NCBI RefSeq assembly: GCF_020164955.1
Contig: NZ_JAIUHG010000020.1
Location: 60,074 to 124,073 of the forward strand
Reading direction: 5' to 3'
Length of the DNA: 64,000 bases
From: Mesorhizobium sp. CA8
GTDB taxonomy: Bacteria > Pseudomonadota > Alphaproteobacteria > Rhizobiales > Rhizobiaceae
The notes under the pieces are model-generated. The model worked only from the letters and a program-made list of their open reading frames with translations, was not told the DNA's origin and searched no databases. A program made the position numbers and the translations under genes. Of the stretch, positions 8,027 through 16,202 are shown in pieces. The stretch's first letter is position 1. Every line of letters begins with the position of its first letter.

Positions 8027-8416
8027 TCAGGCTTTTCGCCGGGAACTTAATCGCTGCAGGATTTCGTCTAGACTGGCGGGGACTGGAGACCCGTTGGGAA
8101 GAGCCTTCGTCGGCCGTTGGGCAGACGCCCTACGAGTATTTACATCGCCATTCATTGCATAGTTCGCGAAGTTCATCGCGTAGTTCGCAAAATTCATCGC
8201 ATAGTTGGCGAAGTTCATCGCATAGTTCGCAAAATTCTGGCCGTACGAGGAACGTGGGGCAACCTGCGAGTTTGGAGTCGTCAAATCAGGCGGCACCAAT
8301 CGGTTGCTCGCTTCCGAAATAAACCGCTCTACCAAGTCGACGTCAGGTCTAATGCTTCGGTCGTCCACCGGCTCCTCGGTTGCTGTATTTCTTCTGCTAC
8401 TTTCGGCATCATCCAT
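8027..8416 (-). CDS. Candidate RiPP precursor with four NFANYAM repeats
   Basis: Proposed start is ATG 8416 (129 aa), with GGGAG six bases upstream; an in-frame ATG abuts it at 8419 and another lies at 8482 without a Shine-Dalgarno. Residues 1-60 form a charged, helix-prone leader (DVDLVERFISEASNRL), 61-88 are four perfect tandem NFANYAM units, and 89-129 form a basic follower ending in ASLDEILQRLSSRRKA. The gene lies directly upstream of a radical SAM/SPASM-type enzyme and two Fe(II)/2OG oxygenases. A repetitive core of aromatic-Ala-Asn/Met triplets next to such an enzyme is the layout of multi-core crosslinked peptides (for example GRRM-type systems). No GG leader-cleavage motif or peptidase is evident. 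I do not know a described family with this repeat. Confidence 0.8.
   Translation of the reverse strand: MDDAESSRRNTATEEPVDDRSIRPDVDLVERFISEASNRLVPPDLTTPNSQVAPRSSYGQNFANYAMNFANYAMNFANYAMNFANYAMNGDVNTRRASAQRPTKALPNGSPVPASLDEILQRLSSRRKA
8153..8236 (-). repeat. Four tandem 21-bp units encoding NFANYAM
   Basis: Four in-frame 21-base units with no spacer. They differ only at synonymous third positions (AAT/AAC, TTT/TTC, GCG/GCC/GCA, TAT/TAC) and encode the same seven residues each time. The peptide, rather than the DNA, is therefore what is conserved. Confidence 0.95.
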
Positions 8417-8482
8417 CATTCGCTCCCAGCGTTGAGTCAGCTGCATTCGGTAGGAACAACAGAATTGCACGATGTTCGACAT

Positions 8483-8885
8483 TTTACAATGTTGTTCCCG
8501 CGCGTAGTGACCAATCAGGCGGGAACGGTCTGCCAGCAGTCAATGTGTCGTCAACCAAGTAGGGCCCTTAGCCGACTGAGGAGAGGCGAGATCGCTGAGC
8601 TACTTGAAGTCGTTCGCCAAATGGCCGTTTCAGCCAGAAAGTGTTCAAAGCGGAATGGCAGATGTCGGCCCCATTGGAAACATGGCTGCAGTCGTGCAGA
8701 CTGCCGGCTGGATATCCCCTGTGTTCATCCTCTGTGCTTCGAAAGTTGCATAAAAAGGGCAGTGTAAAACTGACGGCACGGGTCATCGGCGATGCCTCGT
8801 CCATTGGGCTCCATCGTACGTGAGGCGCATTCCAGTTGCCGCCGAGACGCGCGATGCTGATCCGTCTTTCCAGACGGAGCAGCCA
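8483..8885. other. Intergenic region between RiPP operon and traG
   Basis: About 400 bases between divergent transcription units: the precursor gene to the left, traG to the right. It should hold both promoters. I see no clear gene, terminator or operator; the frames present have no recognisable product. Confidence 0.45.
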
Positions 8886-10916
8886 ATGACACCCACGAAG
8901 CTACTTATCGGCCAGATTGCTCTCGTGTTTGCCATTGTCATTCTTGGCGTGTGGACGGCGACCCAATGGTGCGCCCACATGCTGGGTTATCAGCCACAGC
9001 TTGGCGCACCATGGTTTGTTGCTGCTGGCTGGCCGATTTACAAGCCATGGAGACTGTTCGAATGGTGGTTCCACTTCGACGCCTACGCGCCTGATGTCTT
9101 CGACAAGGCTGGTGCGCTTGCCGGCGCTAGCGGGTTTGTCGGCTGTGCGGCAGCGATCGCCGGATCTCTTTGTCGCGCGCGGCAGCGTGGCCTAGTCACC
9201 ACATACGGCTCCTCGCGATGGGCAATGAAACGGGAAATCGAGAGGGCAGGGTTGTTTCGGCCAGCCGGCGTGTTCCTCGGTAAGCTGAGGGATCGATATC
9301 TGCGCCATGACGGACCTGAACATGTCATGGCCTTTGCTCCGACGCGTTCGGGCAAGGGCGTCGGGTTGGTCGTTCCAACGCTTCTCTCCTGGACTGGCTC
9401 GGCCGTCATTCACGATATCAAAGGCGAGAACTGGCAGGTGACATCAGGCTGGCGATCGAAGTTCTCATACTGCCTTTTGTTCAATCCGACCGATCCACGA
9501 TCGGCGCGCTATAATCCGCTGCTGGAAGTGCGCAAAGGTCCAAATGAGGTCCGCGACGTTCAGAACATTGCCGATATCTTGGTCGATCCGGAAGGTGCGC
9601 TCGAGCGACGAAATCATTGGGAGAAGACCAGCCACTCACTGTTAGTCGGCGCCATCCTGCACGTGCTCTACGCCGAGGAGGAAAAGACCCTCGCCCGCGT
9701 CGCCACCTTCCTATCGGATCCGCAACGCTCGTTTGTCGCAACACTGCAGCGCATGATGACGACAAACCATCTTGGAGCGCCAAACAAGCCTCAGGTCCAT
9801 CCCGTCGTGGCTTCGGCGGCCCGGGAGGTGCTGAACAAGTCGGAGAACGAGCGTTCGGGTGTTCTCTCGACCGCTATGTCGTTTCTCGGGCTCTATCGTG
9901 ATCCGACCGTGGCGGCGGCAACGTCGGTCTGCGACTGGCGTATTGCTGACCTCATGGATGCCCAACGACCTGTGTCGCTCTACCTGGTTGTGCCGCCGTC
10001 AGACATCTCGCGCACCAAGCCGCTGGTGCGGCTGGTGCTGAATCAAATCGGCCGACGGCTGACCGAGCGGCTGGAGGGCGATCCAAAAAAGAGCCGCAAG
10101 CATCAGTTGCTCATGATGTTGGATGAATTTCCGGCACTCGGTCGGCTAGACTTCTTCGAGACGGCGCTCGCCTTCATGGCCGGTTATGGCATTCGCGCCT
10201 ATCTGATCGCCCAATCCTTGAACCAGATCTCAAAGGCGTATGGCGAGAACAACGCCATTCTCGACAACTGCCACGTGCGCATTGCCTTCTCATCCAATGA
10301 CGAGCGTACCGCTAAGCGCATTTCGGATGCCCTGGGCACTGCGACGGAGCTGAGATCCATGCGCAACTATGCCGGCCATCGGCTGGCGCCCTGGCTTTCG
10401 CATGTCATGGTGAGCCGACAAGAGACCGCTCGGCCACTGCTGACACCCGGCGAGGTGATGCAGTTACCTCCATCGGACGAACTGGTCCTGGTTTCTGGAT
10501 TGCCGCCGATCCGCGCGAAGAAGCTGCGGTATTATGAGGATCAGAATTTCACCGAGCGGGTGCTGCCTGCGCCGGCTCTGCACGACGGCTCCTACGCGGA
10601 TTGCCCCGCGCCGCGCCAAGACGATTGGACTGGACAGGTGCGCAGCGTCGACCGCCGTCTTGCGGCCGACGGTGAAAGCGCCGGCGCGACCATCGAAGAC
10701 GAGGGGGGCGTTCAACAGCAGCGCCATCCTGGGCTGCCTGAACAACAGAACGTTGTCGCCCAAGAGGGCGATCAAGAAGATCTGTTCAAACCCATCGACG
10801 ATGATAGCGGGGCACTCGCCGACAAGCGCGTGATGGACCGGATTTCCACCGCGGCACGCGCCTACGGCATCAACGAGGGCAGGGCCGACGAAAAGGACAT
10901 CGTCCCTGGCTTCTGA
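8886..10916 (+). CDS. traG: Type IV coupling protein TraG (VirD4 family)
   Basis: A 676-residue inner-membrane ATPase that hands the relaxase-DNA complex to the mating-pair channel. ATG 8886 has GGAG seven bases upstream; an in-frame GTG at 8820 has no such site. Residues 5-30 and 78-96 are membrane segments around a short periplasmic loop. Walker A is APTRSGKG (151-158) and Walker B LLMMLDEF (about 407-415), followed by the usual motif-rich C-terminal part and a hydrophilic tail. Length and motifs match TraG of rhizobial Ti/ICE systems. It heads a plus-strand run of trb genes (traG, an RHH gene, trbB to trbI), the order known from Mesorhizobium ICEs. No relaxase gene is present in the window. 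Confidence 0.93.
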   Translation: MTPTKLLIGQIALVFAIVILGVWTATQWCAHMLGYQPQLGAPWFVAAGWPIYKPWRLFEWWFHFDAYAPDVFDKAGALAGASGFVGCAAAIAGSLCRARQRGLVTTYGSSRWAMKREIERAGLFRPAGVFLGKLRDRYLRHDGPEHVMAFAPTRSGKGVGLVVPTLLSWTGSAVIHDIKGENWQVTSGWRSKFSYCLLFNPTDPRSARYNPLLEVRKGPNEVRDVQNIADILVDPEGALERRNHWEKTSHSLLVGAILHVLYAEEEKTLARVATFLSDPQRSFVATLQRMMTTNHLGAPNKPQVHPVVASAAREVLNKSENERSGVLSTAMSFLGLYRDPTVAAATSVCDWRIADLMDAQRPVSLYLVVPPSDISRTKPLVRLVLNQIGRRLTERLEGDPKKSRKHQLLMMLDEFPALGRLDFFETALAFMAGYGIRAYLIAQSLNQISKAYGENNAILDNCHVRIAFSSNDERTAKRISDALGTATELRSMRNYAGHRLAPWLSHVMVSRQETARPLLTPGEVMQLPPSDELVLVSGLPPIRAKKLRYYEDQNFTERVLPAPALHDGSYADCPAPRQDDWTGQVRSVDRRLAADGESAGATIEDEGGVQQQRHPGLPEQQNVVAQEGDQEDLFKPIDDDSGALADKRVMDRISTAARAYGINEGRADEKDIVPGF

Positions 10917-11033
10917 ACGCTGCTCAAAGGCAGGGCGTATCTCGGCGTAGGTAACGCCAGTAAGCGATTTTGGCGATCTCGACGATGCTTGTTCCCGCCG
11001 CCGGTGCAACGCCGGCTCTTTGGAACGAGCCGC

Positions 11034-11447
11034 ATGAAGCCCCGCCGCATTCGTCATCAGTTTCTGCTCGAGCCTGAGCTCAGTGAAAAGCTGGACAACC
11101 TCAGCCGCGATCCCTCGACCACCAAATCCGCGATCGTGGCCAAGGCGGTTGAGGCTTTTATCGAGCGGCGTGGCGAGAACGAGCTCGACCGGCGTTATGG
11201 CGTGAGGCTCGACCGTCTTTCCCGCGACCTCGCCCACGTCAGGCGCGATGCCGAGATGATCCTGGAGAGCCTGGCGCTCTTCATTCGCTTTTCGATCACG
11301 CTTCATGCTCACACGCCGGTTCCGGACAGGGCGACACAGGCAGTTGCCCAGGAGCGTTTCGACAAATTCGTCGAGCAGGTCGGCCGGCAGATCGCTTCCG
11401 GCAAACGGTCGATTGGCAAAGACAACGGCGTGGGAGGGGAGAGATGA
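11034..11447 (+). CDS. CopG/ribbon-helix-helix-like protein
   Basis: A 137-residue protein between traG and trbB. ATG 11034 is preferred over an upstream start at 10989 because the product then begins MKPRRIRHQFLLEPELSEKL, a typical RHH beta-strand and helix, and GGAACGAG lies just upstream. The N-terminal ~50 residues (FLLEPELSEKLDNLSR, then STTKSAIVAKAVEAFI) fit a CopG-type DNA-binding fold; the rest is a helical, charged dimerisation or partner-binding region. The stop overlaps the trbB start (ATGA at 11444). Genes of this type occupy the same position in other ICE trb loci, where they may regulate transfer. The role here is inferred. Confidence 0.75.
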   Translation: MKPRRIRHQFLLEPELSEKLDNLSRDPSTTKSAIVAKAVEAFIERRGENELDRRYGVRLDRLSRDLAHVRRDAEMILESLALFIRFSITLHAHTPVPDRATQAVAQERFDKFVEQVGRQIASGKRSIGKDNGVGGER

Positions 11448-12412
11448 GCTCTCATCCGGAGGCCGACCATCGCCGCCGCGCCATGCTGCGCACCGCAATG
11501 GGTCCGGCGATCACCGAAGCCCTTTCCGATCCGTTGGTCATCGAGGTGATGGTCAATCCCGACGGCGCGCTGCGGCTTGACCGGCTGGGGGAAGGCCGCG
11601 TCGAAACTGGCATGCATATGCACCCTTCGGAGACGGAGCGCATTGTTCGCCTGGTTGCCTCCCATGTGCGCGCCGAGGCGCATGCGGACAATCCGATCGT
11701 TAGCGCCGAACTGCCGTCCGGCGAGCGCTTCGAGGGACTGCTGCCGCCGGTGGTGTTGGCGCCGTGCTTCGCCATCCGCAAACCGGCGGCAAAACTCTAC
11801 ACACTGGCCAACTATGTGGCCGACCGAATCATGTTGCCACGTCAGGCTGATGCGCTGAGGAACGCGGTACGCGATCGGCGCAACATTCTGGTCGCTGGTG
11901 GCACGTCGTCGGGCAAAACGACACTGGCCAATGCGCTGCTGGCCGAAGTCGCCGAATGCGACGAGCGAGTGATCCTGATCGAGGATACACGCGAACTGCA
12001 ATGCGCGGCGAAAGACTGCGTGGCCCTGAGGACGAGGCGGGGGTCTGTAACGCTCGCCGATCTCGTACGCTCAACGCTCCGACTCCGGCCTGACCGGATC
12101 ATCGTCGGTGAGGTGAGGGGCGCGGAAGCGCTCGATATGCTGAAGGCCTGGAACACCGGGCACCCCGGCGGCATCGCCACGGTTCACGCCAATTCGGCGC
12201 GCTCTGCGCTCTACCGCATAGAGCAGCTCGCCCAGGAAGCCGTCGTCGCCGTTCCGCGCCGGCTCATCGCCGATGCCATCGACCTGATCGTCTTCATCGC
12301 CGGACGCGGCTCATCGCGCCGCATCGACGCGATCGCTGAGGTCACCGGTCTCGACGGCAGCGGCGACTACGCCGTCACCCAGCTCACGATTCCGCAACTC
12401 CAGCAGCTTTGA
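11444..12412 (+). CDS. trbB: Conjugal transfer ATPase TrbB (VirB11 family)
   Basis: A 322-residue hexameric secretion ATPase powering pilus assembly and DNA transfer at the inner membrane. Walker A is GGTSSGKT (152-159). The Asp box (ILIEDTRELQC), Walker B/GEVRG region (RPDRIIVGEVRGAEALDML) and His box (GHPGGIATVHANSA) are all present and in the standard order for VirB11-type enzymes. Its start overlaps the stop of the RHH gene and trbC follows at once, so expression is coupled. Length is normal for TrbB. Confidence 0.95.
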   Translation: MSSHPEADHRRRAMLRTAMGPAITEALSDPLVIEVMVNPDGALRLDRLGEGRVETGMHMHPSETERIVRLVASHVRAEAHADNPIVSAELPSGERFEGLLPPVVLAPCFAIRKPAAKLYTLANYVADRIMLPRQADALRNAVRDRRNILVAGGTSSGKTTLANALLAEVAECDERVILIEDTRELQCAAKDCVALRTRRGSVTLADLVRSTLRLRPDRIIVGEVRGAEALDMLKAWNTGHPGGIATVHANSARSALYRIEQLAQEAVVAVPRRLIADAIDLIVFIAGRGSSRRIDAIAEVTGLDGSGDYAVTQLTIPQLQQL

Positions 12413-12423
12413 AAGGTCACCTC

Positions 12424-12732
12424 ATGCGCAAGAAGCTTCGCTTTCTTTCGTCCACCGCGCTCGCGTTTTTTGTCACGGCCACGGCTTTCGCCGCGGGCTC
12501 CGGCATGCCCTGGGAGCAGCCCCTGCAGCAGATCCTCGAATCGGTGCAAGGACCGGTCGCCAAGATCGTCGCGGTGATCATCATCATCACCACGGGGTTG
12601 ACGCTCGCCTTCGGCGACACCGCCGGCGGGTTTCGGCGGCTGATCCAGATCGTCTTCGGCCTGTCGATCGCCTTCGCGGCATCGAGCTTCTTCCTCTCGT
12701 TCTTCTCCTTCGGCGGCGGGGCACTCGTCTGA
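12424..12732 (+). CDS. trbC: Conjugal transfer pilin TrbC (VirB2 family)
   Basis: A 102-residue major pilin precursor. ATG 12424 has AAAGG nine bases before it; a TTG at 12409 just follows the trbB stop. A basic N-terminus and hydrophobic stretch ending in AFA give a signal peptide (residues 1-22). Two further hydrophobic helices (about 45-65 and 72-95) form the mature pilin. The length and two-helix profile are those of TrbC/VirB2. The final base is shared with the trbD start. Confidence 0.92.
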   Translation: MRKKLRFLSSTALAFFVTATAFAAGSGMPWEQPLQQILESVQGPVAKIVAVIIIITTGLTLAFGDTAGGFRRLIQIVFGLSIAFAASSFFLSFFSFGGGALV

Positions 12733-13004
12733 TGGCCGTCGCGGAGCAGCATATCGAGGGCTTCGAAGTACCCGTTCACCGGGCATTGACCGAGCCGATC
12801 CTGCTGGGCGGCGCGCCTCGAGCGGTTGCGATCCTCAACGGGACGGTGGCTGCGGCCATCGGTCTTGGCTTGCAGCAGTGGATCGCCGGTCTGGTGCTCT
12901 GGATTGCCGGCCATACGCTCGCCGTCTTTGCCGCAAGACGCGATCCCGACTTCGCCAGCGTACTTGTCCGCCACCTTCGCCTGAAGGGATGGCTGGCATG
13001 CTGA
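12732..13004 (+). CDS. trbD: Conjugal transfer protein TrbD (VirB3 family)
   Basis: A 90-residue inner-membrane component with one or two hydrophobic helices (about 33-65) and the family-like stretch VPVHRALTEPILLGGAPRAV near the N-terminus. VirB3/TrbD proteins bridge the pilin and the TrbE ATPase. It overlaps trbC by one base and trbE by seven, so all three are coupled. Size and order match other trb operons. Confidence 0.92.
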   Translation: MAVAEQHIEGFEVPVHRALTEPILLGGAPRAVAILNGTVAAAIGLGLQQWIAGLVLWIAGHTLAVFAARRDPDFASVLVRHLRLKGWLAC

Positions 13005-15448
13005 ATCTTTCCGAATATCGCCGCAAAGCCGACCGGCTTGCCGATTATCTGCCTTGGGCCGCTCTCGTCGCGCCCGGCATTGTGCTCAATAAGGATGGCA
13101 GCTTTCAGCGGACTTTTCGGTTCGGTGGGCCTGATCTCGAAAGCGCGACGGAAGCCGAACTCGTCGGCATCTGCGCGCGGGCAAACAATGCCCTGAGGCG
13201 ACTTGGCTCGGGTTGGGCATTGTTCTTCGAGGCAGAGCGCATCGAGGCGCTGGGCTATCCGCAATCGCAGTTTCCCGATCCGGCGTCATGGCTGGTCGAC
13301 GAAGAACGGCGCGCGACCTTCGAGGGCAAGGTCGCGCATTTCGAAAGCCGCTATCACCTGACCTTGCTGTTCATGCCGCCAGCGGACGCCCAGGCGCGAG
13401 CGGAAAACGCGTTCGTTGAGGCTCACCATTCTGAAGGCCAACGAGACTGGCACCAGGAGCTGGCGCGGTTCCGCGACGAGACCGACCGTGTGTTGGATCT
13501 TCTGTCGGGCTTTATGCCCGAGGTGCGCGCGCTCGACGATGCCGAGACGCTGACTTATCTGCACGGCACGATTTCGACCCGTCGCCATCCGGTCGCCGTT
13601 CCGGAAACCCCGATTTATCTCGAGGGCATCCTGGTGGATGCGCCGCTTATCGGCGGCCTGGAGCCGATGCTGGGTGACCAGCATCTTCGCACGCTTACCA
13701 TCCTCGGCTTTCCGAACCTCACACGGCCCGGAATCCTCGATGCTCTCAACCATCAGGATTTCGCCTATCGCTGGGTGACGCGGTTCATTCCGCTCGACAA
13801 GACGGAAGCCACGAAGTCGCTGACTCGGTTGCGGCGGCAATGGTTTGCCAAGCGCAAATCGATCGTGGCCATCCTGCGGGAAGTTGTCACAAACGAACCC
13901 GTCCCTCTCGTTGACAGCAATGCCGACAACAAGGCGCTCGATGCCGACGAAGCACTTCAGGCATTGGGCGGCGATCATGTCGGCTTCGGCTACCTCACCA
14001 CGACCGTGACGGTGTGGGATAAGGATCGCCAAGCCGCTGCGGAGAAACTTCGCGCGGTCGAGCGCATCGTCAACGGTCTCGGCTTCACCACGATCCGCGA
14101 AAGCATCAATGCGGTCGAGGCCTGGCTTGGCTCTCTGCCTGGTCACGTCTATGCCAACGTTCGCCAGCCGCTCGTCCACACGTTGAACCTGGCCCATCTC
14201 GTGCCGTTGTCGTCGGTGTGGGCCGGGCCGGCGACGAACGAACATCTCGCCAAGGTCACCCAGCGATTGGCCCCGCCGCTTCTGTTTGCCGAGACCAGCG
14301 GGTCGACTCCGTTCCGTCTTTCCACCCATGTCGAAGATGTCGGCCACATGCTGATCGTCGGACCGACCGGCGCCGGCAAATCGGTTCTGCTTGCCCTGAT
14401 TGCTCTTCAGTTCCGGCGCTATACAGGCGCACAGGTCTATGTCTTCGACAAAGGCAACTCGGCACGCGCGGCGACACTCGCCATGGACGGAGAGCACCTC
14501 GCGCTAGGTGCGAACGGCGCGCTTTCCTTCCAACCTTTGCGCAACATCGACGACCCGACTACCCGCAGTTGGGCGGCCGAATGGATCGCCGGCCTCATTG
14601 CCCATGAGAACGTCACGATCACGCCTGAGGTGAAGGAGGCAATCTGGTCGGCACTCACCAGCCTTGCCACCGCGCCGGCGCAGGAACGCACGCTGACGGG
14701 ACTGTCGGTCCTGCTTCAGTCCAATGCGCTGAAGTCAGCACTGATGCCCTACACGCTCGACGGCCCCTTCGGCCGGCTGCTCGATGCCGACGATGACCGC
14801 TTGGCCTTGTCGGACGTACATTGTTTCGAGACCGAGGAGCTGATGCACAGCCAAGGCGCTGCGCTGCCGGTGCTCACCTATCTGTTTCATCGTCTCGAGG
14901 AGCGGTTCGATGGGCGGCCAACGCTGCTCATGCTCGACGAAGCCTGGGTCTACCTCGACAATCCGTTCTTTGCCGCCCGCATCCGCGAATGGCTGAAGGT
15001 GCTGCGCAAGAAGAACGTGTCAGTCGTCTTCGCCACCCAGTCGCTAGCCGACATCGCCGGCTCTGCCATAGCGCCCGCGATCATCGAAAGTTGCCCACAG
15101 CGAATCTTCCTGCCCAATGATCGTGCCGTGGAACCGCAGGCGAGGGCGGCCTACGAACGCTTCGGTCTGAACGAGCGGCAGATCGAATTGATCGCCCGCG
15201 CCACGCCGAAGCGCCACTACTATCTGCAATCGCGCCGCGGCAATCGGCTGTTCGAGCTGGGCTTGGGCCCCATCACGCTCGCGTTTTGCGGCGCCTCCGA
15301 TCCGGCCACGCAGACGCTGATCGACAAGGTTTTGTCCGAGCACGGACAGGACAGTTTTGCCTCTCATTTCCTGAAAGCACGCGGCCTCGACTGGGCCGCC
15401 GAGCTTCTCCAGCAATTCCCTCAACCATACACGGAGCAATCGTCATGA
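12998..15448 (+). CDS. trbE: Conjugal transfer ATPase TrbE (VirB4 family)
   Basis: An 816-residue ATPase, the largest motor of the mating channel. The start is taken at ATG 12998, which overlaps the trbD stop and gives the expected length and N-terminus (MLNLSEYRRKADRLADYLPW); an in-frame ATG at 12989 is possible. Walker A is VGPTGAGKS (about residue 454) and Walker B LLMLDEAWVYL (about 643); the VirB4 C-terminal motif VVFATQSLADI follows. No truncation is seen. trbJ starts within the stop (ATGATG at 15445). Confidence 0.95.
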   Translation: MLNLSEYRRKADRLADYLPWAALVAPGIVLNKDGSFQRTFRFGGPDLESATEAELVGICARANNALRRLGSGWALFFEAERIEALGYPQSQFPDPASWLVDEERRATFEGKVAHFESRYHLTLLFMPPADAQARAENAFVEAHHSEGQRDWHQELARFRDETDRVLDLLSGFMPEVRALDDAETLTYLHGTISTRRHPVAVPETPIYLEGILVDAPLIGGLEPMLGDQHLRTLTILGFPNLTRPGILDALNHQDFAYRWVTRFIPLDKTEATKSLTRLRRQWFAKRKSIVAILREVVTNEPVPLVDSNADNKALDADEALQALGGDHVGFGYLTTTVTVWDKDRQAAAEKLRAVERIVNGLGFTTIRESINAVEAWLGSLPGHVYANVRQPLVHTLNLAHLVPLSSVWAGPATNEHLAKVTQRLAPPLLFAETSGSTPFRLSTHVEDVGHMLIVGPTGAGKSVLLALIALQFRRYTGAQVYVFDKGNSARAATLAMDGEHLALGANGALSFQPLRNIDDPTTRSWAAEWIAGLIAHENVTITPEVKEAIWSALTSLATAPAQERTLTGLSVLLQSNALKSALMPYTLDGPFGRLLDADDDRLALSDVHCFETEELMHSQGAALPVLTYLFHRLEERFDGRPTLLMLDEAWVYLDNPFFAARIREWLKVLRKKNVSVVFATQSLADIAGSAIAPAIIESCPQRIFLPNDRAVEPQARAAYERFGLNERQIELIARATPKRHYYLQSRRGNRLFELGLGPITLAFCGASDPATQTLIDKVLSEHGQDSFASHFLKARGLDWAAELLQQFPQPYTEQSS

Positions 15449-16170
15449 TGGGACGCCGCCTTTTCACAAGCCTTGTCACCGTTTCCCTTATCGCCAAACC
15501 GATGGCCGACTACATTCAGCCTGCCTATGCGCTGATCGTGTTCGATCCGTCGAACTATACCCAGAACGTACTCTCTGCGGCGCGCGCTTTGGAGCAGATC
15601 AACAACCAGATCCAGTCACTTCAGAACCAGGCGACCATGCTTCAGAACATGGCGCGCAATCTCCAGAGCATGGATTTTTCTTCCGTGGGTCAGCTCACCG
15701 GTTCGCTGCACCGCGTCGATAGTCTGATGGATCAGGCAAGTGGCCTGAGTTTTAATCTAAACAAGCTTCAGGACCAGTGGCGGCAGCAGTATCCGGAAAG
15801 CTACGATGCCACGATCAAGGTCAGCGATATGGCAAGCGCTGCGCGCGAACGCTGGCAGAGCGCCATGCAGGCGTTCCGCCAGACCATGGGCGTCCAGTCG
15901 CAGATCGTCGAGAATGTCCGCGGCGATGGCGATCTGCTTGCCGATCTCGTCAACCGCAGCCAGGGGGCGGCCGGTGCGCTCGAGGCAAGCCAGGCCACCA
16001 ATCAGCTGATCGCGCTTTCGACCAAGCAACAGATGCAGATCCAGACGCTGCTCGCGACACAGTTTCGGGCTGAGGCCGAGGACGCGGCGCGCAAGGCGCA
16101 GTCAGAAGAAGCCGCCCGCCAGACAACGAAGCGCTTCCTGGGCACCGGCACGGCCTATCCCGGGAACTGA
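15445..16170 (+). CDS. trbJ: Conjugal transfer protein TrbJ (VirB5 family)
   Basis: A 241-residue periplasmic or pilus-tip protein. GGAG precedes ATG 15445 by nine bases. A signal peptide covers roughly residues 1-30 (ending near ADYIQPAYA). The rest is helical, with Gln-rich heptad-like stretches (LEQINNQIQSLQNQATMLQN) typical of TrbJ. No trbK entry-exclusion lipoprotein lies between trbJ and trbL; only 32 bases separate them. Confidence 0.92.
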   Translation: MMGRRLFTSLVTVSLIAKPMADYIQPAYALIVFDPSNYTQNVLSAARALEQINNQIQSLQNQATMLQNMARNLQSMDFSSVGQLTGSLHRVDSLMDQASGLSFNLNKLQDQWRQQYPESYDATIKVSDMASAARERWQSAMQAFRQTMGVQSQIVENVRGDGDLLADLVNRSQGAAGALEASQATNQLIALSTKQQMQIQTLLATQFRAEAEDAARKAQSEEAARQTTKRFLGTGTAYPGN

Positions 16171-16202
16171 TCACCAGTGTTCACCACAAGGAAGGCGGCG
16201 GC

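Noticed and set aside
8153..8236. Possible CRISPR-like or satellite repeat
   Set aside because: The 21-base units are contiguous, in frame and vary only at synonymous positions; there are no spacers. It is a coding repeat.
10464..11498. 344-codon minus-strand frame under traG and the RHH gene
   Set aside because: Shadow of two well-supported plus-strand genes in GC-rich sequence.
13286..14497. 403-codon minus-strand frame inside trbE
   Set aside because: Antisense to intact TrbE; no recognisable product.
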